From Gadus chalcogrammus (lineage: Eukaryota > Chordata > Actinopteri > Gadiformes > Gadidae), in the NCBI RefSeq assembly GCF_026213295.1, contig NC_079420.1:11862151-11926150 (forward strand): 64,000 nt of DNA, written 5' to 3'. The first letter of the stretch is position 1. Each line of letters starts with the position of its first letter. The position numbers and the translations under genes are program-made. Positions 1 to 9,048 of the stretch are shown here, one piece after another. The notes below the pieces were generated by a model. That model saw nothing but the letters and a program-made list of their open reading frames with translations, was not told the origin of the DNA and searched no databases.

Positions 1-660
1 GCGTTACAGTCCTGGAGCTCTATATCTAAATAATATCATATAATACATAGATATCTATATCATATAACATATTGTGTGCGCCTCCAGACGATATTATGAA
101 TCACAAACGACTTTGTCGGGTTCTGCGACGTCTCTGGTTCTTCCACTTTCACATCAACCTGAAGTCGACTGAACCGCGCGCTGCCTGCTGCCGGCTGCCC
201 GCTGCCGGGCGATGGTGCCTCGCGGCAACCGGCGGCATGTCGCAGTTCATGTACTTCAGCGAGTCAAACCAAAGTTCCTTTCCCCCAATTCCTTCTCAAC
301 CCTGGCTCAGATAACCCCCACGACAGTCTCGTTGTGGAAATACAAGACACGTCAAAGAACCGACAAGAAACACTTGCGTTACAGTGTGTGTATTCACACA
401 CACACATGTGGCGCTCGCACGGTCGAGTCTCATTGGCGGGCCAACGTCTCTGGGCGGGCCAGGCAGAGTAAGGGGAGGAGCTGAGATTCCTCATGACGTC
501 ATGAGCACAGATTTCCAAATCAGCGCGCTTGAGCCTCCGTTTTTTCAAAGGCGAGCAGAACAGCTAGTGCTCGTTTCACACCAAACGCAAGTTTTAGCCA
601 CTGGGGGGCTAGGGGAACTCATATTTATGTTAGAAAACCTCATAAATTGAGATTTTCATG
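1..660. repeat. Dispersed repeat remnants, no gene seen
   Basis: No coding exon is supported here. Positions 85-140 resemble the inner part of the two short hAT-type elements near 59.65 kb and 62.61 kb (shared ATATTATGAAT, GTCGGGTT and CGACRTCTCT words), so an old relative is probable. Positions 480-660 end in a TCATGGGACCTTTAA tail like the one near 22.77 kb, which suggests a second MITE-like repeat. The last exon of the neighbouring Myb/SANT gene 1 was looked for here and not found. Confidence 0.35.
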
Positions 661-744
661 TCATGGGACCTTTAAAGTTTAATTAAGAGGTAACGACTTC
701 GGCTAACTCCTGCAGCTACTGATACTCTCTCTCTCTCTCACCTT

Positions 745-1262
745 GTATCTCCTCAGGTAACTATGTCCTGTTCAACTGATCTCACCTTGTATCTCTTCTG
801 GTAACATCTATCTACTGGTGTCACCTTATATCTCCTCTGGTAACATCTAGCTACTGGTCTCACCTTGTATCTCCTCTGGTAACATCTAGCTACTGGTCTC
901 ACCTTGTATCTCATCTGGTAATATCTAACCACTGGTCTCAGCTTGTATCTCCTCTGGTAACCATACACTGGTCTCACCTTGTATCTCCTCTGGTAACATC
1001 TATCTACTGGTGTCACCTTATATCTCCTCTGGTAACATCTAGCTACTGGTCTCACCTTGTATCTCCTCTGGTAACATCTAGCTCCTGGTCTCACCTTGTA
1101 TCTCATCTGGTAACATCTAACCACTGGTCTCAGCTTGTATCTCCTCTGGTAACCATACACTGGTCTCACCTTGTATCTCCTCTGGTAACATCTAGCTACT
1201 GGTCTCAGCTTATATCTCCTCTGGTAACCATCTACTGGTCTCACCTTGTATCTCCTCTTCAG
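745..1262 (-). repeat. 39-bp minisatellite carrying a splice donor
   Basis: About 13 units of roughly 39 bp lie directly downstream of the donor of the 88-nt exon ending at 1245 (minus strand). Each unit repeats the last exon bases AGGAGATACAAG followed by GTGAGACCAG, so the exon end and its donor are copied again and again. Read through, the units stay open on the minus strand and give a repeated RRYKVRP-type peptide. Confidence 0.9.
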
Positions 1263-2098
1263 GTTGTCCCACTTCTTGGCCAGCTGGTCTGTGGTGACCT
1301 TCCCCTGTAGGCCCAGCTCAAACAGGATGGCCCTGGAGAACACAGCCAGTGTTTAACACATTGTACCATGCACTATGGTGCATGTTCAACACAATGCCCA
1401 CTATACAATCAGGACATGTTCAACACTGTATATATCACGTCTGCACTCAACCATAGGAACCACTGTATATCACGTCTTCATGGCATGCAGTACTGCAGGC
1501 TGTCAGGACCAATAGTCCCCTGGACCTCCCACCCCCTCACATCCTCCCCCCTCACATCCCCACTCTCCCTCCCTCCTACACCTCCTCTCTGCCTCAAGCC
1601 AACCGTACACCGCCGCCCACCCCTCCTGCCCTCCTCCACCCCCTCTGCTGCGATGGAGCTTGATTTCACTCTGAATCAGTTGGTTCCCTCCACCTACAGA
1701 ATGACCTTGGCCCCGACCCCTCTCGCTTTCATCCAGAGTGACTTCTCACATCAAGCGGCAGGTCATAAAGGAGCAGGTAGGGGTCAGAGGTCCCCGGCTC
1801 TAGGAGGCCTTCAGGTAGACTGAGGGCATGGGGGATTGAACCAAGAACCTTTCGGTTAGGGTCAAACACCTAACCACAGGAAGTCCCACATCCCCCTAAC
1901 CACTACAACTTCCTGTTCCACAGATGATCCCATGCAGGAAGTATGACTCCAACATCCGGTCCCAAGTGATCCAATACAGGAAGTACCCAGCCCGCAGTAC
2001 GAACCTCCAGGCCGGCTTGGCCGAGTGCTTCCTGCCTGTGAACAGCGACTCGTTGGTGCAGCGCAGCTTGATCATGCTCTCCGTCTCCTGCTCCGACA
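1245..2098 (-). CDS. Myb/SANT-like DNA-binding gene 1, incomplete (two exons seen)
   Basis: Two exons of a trihelix-type Myb/SANT-like DNA-binding domain are visible at 2098-2005 (94 nt) and 1332-1245 (88 nt). The first reads SEQETESMIKLRCTNESLFT and the second contains ELGLQGKVTTDQLAKKWDNL, the family pattern LR..NE.LFTG....AK.AW..IL..LGL.GK...Q.AKKW.NLK..YK. Exon lengths and phases are identical to genes 2 and 3 just upstream, so these are tandem paralogues. The donor after the first exon is GTTCGT, which is weak. The usual last exon with a WPWF..M..A..GR motif is not found down to position 1, and no first exon was recognised upstream. The gene may be broken, may continue outside the window, or these exons may belong to a gene 2 transcript. 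Role inferred from family: sequence-specific DNA binding. Confidence 0.55.
1740..1890 (-). repeat. Possible tRNA-derived SINE fragment
   Basis: On the minus strand the sequence TGGTTCAATCC fits the tRNA B-box consensus, and related text (reserve words GGAGCAGGTAGGGG and TCTAGGAGG) recurs near 20.95-21.06 kb. This suggests a short tRNA-derived SINE remnant in the intron of Myb gene 1. No clear ends or target-site duplication were seen. Confidence 0.3.
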
Positions 2099-2339
2099 CT
2101 GGGACACACACACACACACACATGCGTAAAGGAAAACTTCTGAATCTTTCCAATTGGACCTCATTTGATCAGATCTCCCTCTTGTCTTCACCCCCCCCCC
2201 CCCCCCCCCCGACTCTCCATTAGGCTGCAGTACGTTACATTGTCTGTTGTCTCAACCATCCCCCCTCTCTTTCATTCTCCTCCTGCAAAAACCAAACCTG
2301 ACTCCGGGAGTGGGACAATAACAAACAGACCTGACTGGG

Positions 2340-2945
2340 TTGAGGCTGTTTCCTCTACTGTCCGGCCCATGTGACGAGGCTGTTCCCTCTACTGTCTGCA
2401 TAATGTGAGGCTGTTCCCTCTACTGTCTGCACAATGTGATGAAGCTGTTCCCTCTACTGTCTGCATAATGTGAGGCTGTTCCCTCTACTGTCTGGCCCAT
2501 GTGATGAAGCTGTTCCCTCTACTGTCTGGCCCATGTGATGAAGCTGTTCCCTCTACTGTCTGGCCCATGTGATGAGGCTGTTCCCTCTACTGTCTGGCCC
2601 ATGTGATGAGGCTGTTCCCTCTACTGTCTGGCCCATGTGATGAAGCTGTTCCCTCTACTGTCTGGCCCATGTGATGAGGCTGTTCCCTCTACTGTCTGGC
2701 CCATGTGATGAGGCTGTTCCCTCTACTGTCTGGCCCATGTGATGAAGCTGTTCCCTCTACTGTCTGGCCCATGTGATGAGGCTGTTCCCTCTACTGTCTG
2801 GCCCATGTGATGAGGCTGTTCCCTCTACTGTCTGGCCCATGTGATGAGGCGGTTCCCTCTACTGTCTGGCCCATGTGATGAAGCTGTTCCCTCTACTGTC
2901 TGGCCCATGTGATGAGGCGGTTCCCTCTACTGTCTGGCCCATGTG
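2340..2945. repeat. ~35-bp minisatellite covering the end of Myb gene 2
   Basis: About 17 near-identical units of about 34-36 bp share the words GCTGTTCCCTCTACTGTCTG and CCCATGTGATGA. The array runs into the last exon of Myb gene 2, so the final residues and the stop codon of that protein are made of repeat units. Confidence 0.95.
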
Positions 2946-4322
2946 CTGCTGCTCGCTCCCCTGTTCTCTTTTGCGTGTGCTCAGGGTCCTACTCTTATAG
3001 GTGCACTCCGACAGCCGCCTCCAGCCCATGGGCAAGCCCTCACAGGGCGGGGTCAGCCTGGGGGGGCCGTCGCCCGCACCCGAGTCCTCCATCTCTGTCT
3101 TGATCAGGAACTCCAGGATGTCGGCGTTATCCGGGTTACGGTTGCCGTGGCGCGAGGCCGATGCCCCCGGGGCCAGTTGGTGCGGGGTGTGGGGCGTGGG
3201 GGCGGGGCTAAGGACCAGCGTGCTGTTGTAGAGGCGGCCCTGCATGGCGTCGTCCATGATGTGGAACCAGGGCCACGAGTCCTGGGAGCCGCCCTCCTGG
3301 CCCTGATAAGGCTGCTTTAGGTCCTGAGACACAACCAACCAATCAGAACGCTCCTTCAGGTCCTGGAACACAACCAGCCATTCAGAATGCTGCTTCAGGT
3401 CCTGAGACACAACCAACCAATCAGAACCAGGTCCTGACCACGGAAAAGTGCTTTTATATATATCATATTTATACATCCTAACCAAATAATCATCCCTCCA
3501 CACATCATCATATTCGTATACTGATGATTGTTTCAGTAGTGATGGTAGGCCGTCTCTCACCTTGTACTTGGTGCGGAGGTTGTCCCATTTCTTGGCGATC
3601 TGGTCAGCACTAAGCTTCCCCTGCAGCCCCAGGCCCTTCAGGATGGTGCTGAGGACAGAAGAGTAGAGCCGTGTGAGGGGGGCCCTGTGAGCCCACTCCT
3701 CCCCCACCCCGCCCTTCAGGGTGCATCACTCACTTCCATGCTATCTTCGCAGAGTTCCTCTTCCCGGTGAACAGGGACTCGTTAGATGCCCGGAACTCAA
3801 TCAGCCGTTTGACGTCCTCCTCGGTCACTGGTCACCATGGAGACATCATCACACACGTCACCATGGGTACAGCATCACATACGTCACCATGGAGACATCA
3901 TCACACACGTCACCATAGGGACAGCATCACACATGTCACAATGGGGACAGCATCACAAACGTCACCATGGAGACAGAATCACACATGTCACAATGGGGAA
4001 AGCATCACACACGTCACCATAGGGACAGCATCAGACACGTCACAATGGGGACAGCATCACACACGTAACCATGGGGACAGCATCACACACACGTCACCAT
4101 GGGGACATCATCACACACGTCACCATGGGGACAGCATCACACACGTCACCATGGGGACAGCATCACACACGTCACACGTCACCATGGGGACAGCATCACA
4201 CATGTCACCATGAGGGCAGCACCACACACGTCACGCACAGCATGACGCAGCACATAGGTCGCCTCCTCACTTTTGTACGAGTTCTCCTGGAGGTGGGACA
4301 GCGGGGTCATGTTGGCCTCCAT
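2859..4322 (-). CDS. Myb/SANT-like DNA-binding gene 2
   Basis: Four exons read in frame on the minus strand: 4322-4271, 3827-3734, 3648-3561 and 3323-2859, giving about 232 aa. Phases fit at each junction (1, 2, 0). The N-terminus is MEANMTPLSHLQENSYK. The domain exons read TEEDVKRLIEFRASNESLFT and GLGLQGKLSADQIAKKWDNL, ending RTKYK. The last exon opens DLKQPY and holds WPWFHIMDDAMQGRL, the motif that follows the DNA-binding domain in a teleost-expanded Myb/SANT-like family. The likely role is nuclear DNA binding; no target can be named. The C-terminal dozen or so residues and the stop lie inside a minisatellite, so the tail length probably varies. The acceptor of the last exon is copied twice more upstream at 39-bp spacing, in frame. 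Confidence 0.75.
3321..3440 (-). repeat. Tandem copies of the last-exon acceptor of Myb gene 2
   Basis: The exon start GACCTRAAG preceded by CAG occurs at 3323, 3362 and 3401 (39 bp apart), with a weaker fourth at about 3433. The unit is a multiple of three, so use of an upstream copy would add 13 or 26 residues without a frameshift. Confidence 0.8.
3832..4245. repeat. ~26-bp minisatellite next to an acceptor of Myb gene 2
   Basis: Around 15 units built on GTCACCATGG and ACAGCATCACACAC fill the intron between exon 1 and exon 2 of Myb gene 2 and abut the exon 2 acceptor at 3828. Confidence 0.9.
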
Positions 4323-4439
4323 CGGGACCAGAGACCTCCGGGACCGGCAGCGGGGGGCGACCAGGCCCGGGACGGTTCACATGAGTCAAACCGCTCCAGC
4401 GGAAGGACTGGAACTCGAAGTGCTGTCGGTGCCGAGTAA

Positions 4440-5028
4440 GAGAACCTGCGTTACCCCGTCAGCAGCGCAAGGCACACACGGCTAGCTATCTAGCTAAGCA
4501 GGGTAAAAACAACAACAAGCCAGACATGTCACCACTTCCGAGGGCCCCAAAGACTCAAAAGATTCGACCCAGACGAAGTTCAGACCTGCTGTCCAGTAGT
4601 GTTTAACGATCAGTAATAAATGGCAGATCGATAAATAGCGGTTCGGTTTCCTCCGCTGCGCTACGAGGGTTCGGGGTGCGATCAGAGCGGCCAGCTACTG
4701 CATCCAAGGGTTCGGCCGTACAGTGGGAGGGACTTCTGAGCTAACGACTAATCAGCGAGTGGTTGCAAAGCCAGAAGCATCGCCTACTGTACATCTAGCT
4801 CAGTGATTGGTTAGTAGAATGGAAAAGGACCACCCACTGTACGTTCGAACCCTGGGATCCTTGCGAATCCCTGCGAATACCTTTGGAGCGGAGGACTCTT
4901 CTTCCGTTCCTAAATAACGGGACTGACGTGCCGCTGCTGCCCACGCCGGTTGAAGAAGGAAACGACTTTAAAAACCATCCTTAGACACCACTTTATTGCA
5001 CTGAGATACAAACATGCCTGCTGAAGTT
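4440..5028. other. Intergenic, no gene seen
   Basis: This lies between the start of Myb gene 2 and the 3' side of Myb gene 3. It probably holds the 5' untranslated part and promoter of gene 2. No exon, tRNA or element was recognised. Confidence 0.4.
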
Positions 5029-5287
5029 TGTTTTATTGTAGTAACATGTACGTCATCTATACATGATATCCTCAAACATATTTACACAAAAGATTAGACA
5101 CCTGATTAGACAATTGTCATGGTAAAACTGACCCAATCCAAAAGCATTGGTCGGCCAACTTTTATTGTAGTTACATGTACGTCATATATACATATCCTCC
5201 AAACATATTTACACAAAAGATTAGACACCTGATTAGACAATTGTTAGGGTGAAACGGACCCAATCCAACAACATTGGTCGGCCATCT
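5029..5287. repeat. ~128-bp tandem duplication
   Basis: Two adjacent copies (about 5029-5156 and 5157-5287) share TTTATTGTAG at the start, ACAAAAGATTAGACACCTGA in the middle and CATTGGTCGGCCA at the end. Each copy supplies an AATAAA on the minus strand (5037-5032 and 5166-5161), so the duplication doubles the likely poly(A) region of Myb gene 3. Confidence 0.85.
5161..5166 (-). terminator. Candidate poly(A) signal of Myb gene 3
   Basis: AATAAA on the minus strand about 190 nt past the stop codon at 5355. A second copy sits at 5032-5037 through the tandem duplication. Confidence 0.45.
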
Positions 5288-5354
5288 TGTTTCAACAAAG
5301 CTAGCTTGTGGCGCTAGCGGCTAGCGGCTAGCGGCTAGCGGGGCTCCTTTGTGT

Positions 5355-7660
5355 CTACATCAGTCTCTCCCAGAGGCAGAGCAGCCTGTCCTTATGCCAC
5401 GCTCCCCGGCCCCGCCCCTCAGCCAGCTCCTTCCTCTCCCGCTCCAGAATCGCCCGGTCCCGCTCCAGAACCGCCCGCTCCCGCTCCAGAACCGCCCGCT
5501 CCCGCTCCAGAACCCCGTGCTCGCAGTCTACCCCGGCCGTGTCCTTCTCCAGCACTGCACGCTGCGCCTCCACGGCGACCGCCTCACAGCGCAGCTCCTC
5601 CCTCTCTCGGTCCAGCTCGTCCCTCTCTCGGTCCAGCTCGTCCCTCTCCTGGTCCAGCTCCTCCCTCTCCCGGTCAAGCTCCTCCCTCTCCAGCTGTCTG
5701 CCTGTCACACCCCCCTCCCCCCCTCTCTCGGACCACTGTTGGCACTCCGCCATGACCAGGCGGGTGGGGCTTAGGGAAGACCCCTCCCCATTGGCCAGGT
5801 GGACGGGGCTTATGACTGACCCCTCTCCTTCCACGAAGGAAACGGAGCTCAAGACAGACCCCTCCCCCTCCACCAGGGGGGCGGGGCTTATGACAGACTC
5901 CTCCCCCTCCACCAGGGGGGCGGGGCTTAGGACAGACTCCTCCCCCTCCACCAGGGGGGCTAGGCCGAGGACAGGCCCCTCCCACTGCCCCAAGCTTCCA
6001 GTCATGGCCCGGTCCATCAGGTCGAACCAGCGCCAGTAGCTCTCCTTGGAACAGAGCCCCGTGCCATCAGGGAGGTCAGCCTTCAGCAGCTGGAACCAAC
6101 AACACACCACCTTCTATCACAGTACCATCAACACACCACCTTCTATCACTGTACCATCAACACACCACCTTCTATCACAGTACCATCAACACACCACCTT
6201 CTATCACAGTACCATCAACACACCACCTTCTATCACAGTACCATCAACACACCCCCTTCTATCACAGTACCATCAACACACCACCTTCTATCACAGTACC
6301 ATCAACACACCACCTTCTATCACAGTACCATCAACACACCCCCTTCTATCAGTTAACAACATCACCCAGTCACCCATAATGGGGCTCACCTTTATTCAGA
6401 CCTTGGAGCTAATGTCTGAACACCTTTAACTCCACTCCAATCCAATTAGCATTTTGATGTTTGAGGAAACACAACGCTGTTGTAAGACCTTTAAAACATT
6501 GTGCTGTGATAAGACCTTAAAATTCATTGTGCTGTGATAAGACCTTTAAAACATTGTGCTGTGATAAGACCTTTAAAACATTGTGCTGTGATAAGACCTT
6601 TAAAACATATTGCTGTTAGGAGACCTTTAAAACATCATGCTGTCGATTTTTAAAACCCACCTTATACTTCATCTTTAAGTTTTCCCACTTCTTGGCAATC
6701 TGCTTCGGTGTCGTCTTCCCCTCGAGCCCCAGGTCTCTGATCAGGATCCTACAAACCCAGGGGAGACTAGTTATATCCTACACTAGACTCGTCAGGTCTA
6801 CACAATGCGTGTTGTATCAAGGTGCTTAAACGTTGTTCATTAAAACATCAAACCCGTTCTTCTAACCCCTTCTGACGCGTTCTCACCCCCACAGATGTTT
6901 TGCTCTTCCCTTGTGGAGAGTGAAGCGCTTGTCGTGCTGTGCACGAAACACGATGAGCCTCCGCGTCTGCTCCGGAGTCCCTGTCAAACGACACATGTTA
7001 CCGTCATATGAGAGTCCATTACAAATATAACGGTCATATGTGAGTCCACATCACATCTAACGGTCATGGACGTCCAACATCACATGTAACGGTCATACAA
7101 GAGTCCACCTAACAAATAACAGTCAAATGAGAGTCCACATCACATGTAACGGTCATATGAGCGTCGACACATCACATGTAACGGTCATACAAGAGTCCAC
7201 ATCAAATGAAACGGTCATATGAGGGTCCTCATCACATGTAACGGTCATATGAGGCCACACAGTGTTGCCAGATTGGGCGGGAAATATCGCCGAATCTGGC
7301 AACACAGTACAAACATCACATGCAACGTTACTATAAGTTATGGTCCGGAGTCGGACTCATCCCACGACGAGCTTCCATAGACACCGTGAAAGATCAACCT
7401 TGTCAAAATGTTGTCGTTTTACTGAATTAAACTATGAAAATCCGACCGAGTGAAACATGTTTTATAAACGCGACGCCGGGTCGGAAATGTTTACATTTGG
7501 GAAGGTTCCGCGCGTCCATCTTTGAAACGACTCCGAAATGCATCGTGGGGGTGCTGTTTACCTCACGGAGGGCGGGTCCAGGAACAGACTGAGGGACCCT
7601 TCTGATCGTACGTCTGCGGCGCCGCCATCTTGGAGAGGTCAGGACGGGCCTGTGATCCAT
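5355..7660 (-). CDS. Myb/SANT-like DNA-binding gene 3 with coiled-coil tail
   Basis: Four exons on the minus strand: 7660-7567, 6980-6887, 6748-6661 and 6089-5355, total about 336 aa with all phases consistent. The domain exons have the same 94-nt and 88-nt sizes as in genes 1 and 2 and read TPEQTRRLIVFRAQHDKRFT and DLGLEGKTTPKQIAKKWENL, ending KMKYK. The last exon opens with LLKADLPDG and holds YWRWFDLMDRAMTGSL, the counterpart of the WPWF motif. It then has six copies of a VEGEESVLSPA-like unit and an ERE-rich repeat of about 110 residues (EREELDRE, LERERAVLERE) that should form a long charged coiled coil. A family-typical DNA-binding head with a dimerising tail is inferred. The start is uncertain: ATG at 7660 fits the phase using donor GTGAGG, but a TISU/YY1-type ATG lies 28 nt downstream in another frame. 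Confidence 0.75.
6092..6350. repeat. 30-bp minisatellite beside an acceptor
   Basis: About 9 units with CCATCAACACACCACCTTCT and ATCACAGTA lie immediately upstream (transcript sense) of the last exon of Myb gene 3, starting within a few bases of its acceptor at 6090. Confidence 0.95.
6475..6640. repeat. ~33-bp minisatellite, intron 3 of Myb gene 3
   Basis: Five to six units of GACCTTTAAAACATTGTGCT type lie between the 88-nt exon and the last exon. Confidence 0.9.
6990..7260. repeat. ~33-bp minisatellite, intron 1 of Myb gene 3
   Basis: About 8 degenerate units share ACATCACATGTAACGGTCAT and GAGAGTCCA. Confidence 0.9.
7621..7632 (-). promoter_or_regulatory. TISU / YY1-type element at the start of Myb gene 3
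   Basis: On the minus strand the sequence CAAGATGGCGGC matches the TISU consensus SAASATGGCGGC, which is also a YY1 site and usually sits just after the transcription start of genes with very short 5' UTRs. It marks the 5' end of Myb gene 3. The ATG inside it is not in the frame of the ATG at 7660. Confidence 0.6.
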
Positions 7661-8137
7661 TCAATGCTCAACCAACTTCAATGAGTCATTTTTATTCAAC
7701 GTCTTATGGTTTTATTATATGTAGGGCTTGCTCAAGGTGTTCAAAAAGATGCACTAATTAAATAGTGTTACCTAATTTATTGAATCAAAAATATTTATCA
7801 TGCTTTTACGTTACGCTCATGTAAATCGGTTGAAATGTGACGGTTTTCAACCGCAGCTTGCCTCTCCAAGAAGGCGTCGCCGTTGACGTATCACAGCAGG
7901 TGGTCGAAGGGGCAATGCAGCGTAAAGCCAGGAAGGGCGGGACGGCAGCGCCCCCTGGTGGGCCGACACGGGACTACTACAGCCAGGACGGCAGTGCCCC
8001 CTAGAGGGCCGACCCGGAACTACTAGTGCAGACATTGTCGAACTGGGAAACCTCGTTCCTATAATAAACATCCATGTTCATTGTCTGTCTGTCTGTTCTG
8101 TCTGTCTGTTCTGTTCTGTTCTGTTCCCGTCTGTCTT

Positions 8138-8253
<116 letters not shown>

Positions 8254-8953
8254 TGTGTGTCTGACTGTTTGTCAGCAGTACAACGCATCACGAGACGTCA
8301 TCCCGTTCTTCCGCCCTCTAGCGGCCGTGGCGGTCCCTGCAGCCCCCGCTGGAGACGGGCTTCAGCGCCGTGTTGTCGGTCGGAGGGCGATCCTCTCGTG
8401 GATGCACGACCGCTCACCTCCTCGGCTGGACTGACCACCCCCGACCCTCCTTTTTCAGACTCCATTTGAATCATCTACCCCGACGGGATCGAGCCAAGCT
8501 ACAGCAGCGCTTGACTATCACTGAAAAGGTGAGGAATGGTATCCTCGGTTAACGGTCAGGGTGTGTGAAGGTCTTTATGTTGTTCTCCGTCAGATGTGAT
8601 GGAGACCGAGAGACGCTGACCTAGACGCGCTCAGCGGCCTGTTGGCGTTAGATGATCCGTCAAGAACATTACTTTCATGGTCATTGATTTATTTATTTTC
8701 TCTAGTTACACATCTAGTTTACATAAGGTATCCACTGAATAATCGGCAAAAAAAAACGGTTATTATCAACGGCTTTTGTCTTATTAACAATAATCGTAAT
8801 TATTATTATTATTCCCAAGCAACACACTAGCGTAGGGGTAAATAATAATAATAATATTGATAATCATCTTCATAATTATTACTCAATTCTTATGTAGATA
8901 ACTTATATAATTATGAATATTCCCCAGAAACAGTCTGGCTAGCGTAGTGCTAC

Positions 8954-8956
<3 letters not shown>

Positions 8957-9003
<47 letters not shown>

Positions 9004-9004
9004 T
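8957..9004. repeat. (AAT)n microsatellite
   Basis: About 16 TAA/AAT triplets, 45 bp upstream of the Kir6 start codon. Confidence 0.97.
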
Positions 9005-9048
9005 TATAATAAAGATGATTAGAACTATGAGTTCTGAATGTGTGCAGC

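Noticed and set aside
745..1262. CRISPR-like array of regular repeats
   Set aside because: Units are contiguous with no unique spacers, and the genome is vertebrate. The same reasoning excludes the other minisatellites.
753..1343. 196-codon minus frame with repeated RRYKVRP
   Set aside because: Only the first ~30 codons are a real exon; the rest is intron minisatellite read through the donor, unless alternative donors are shown to be used.
3767..4213. 148-codon plus frame rich in HHTRHHG
   Set aside because: A translated minisatellite on the strand opposite Myb gene 2.
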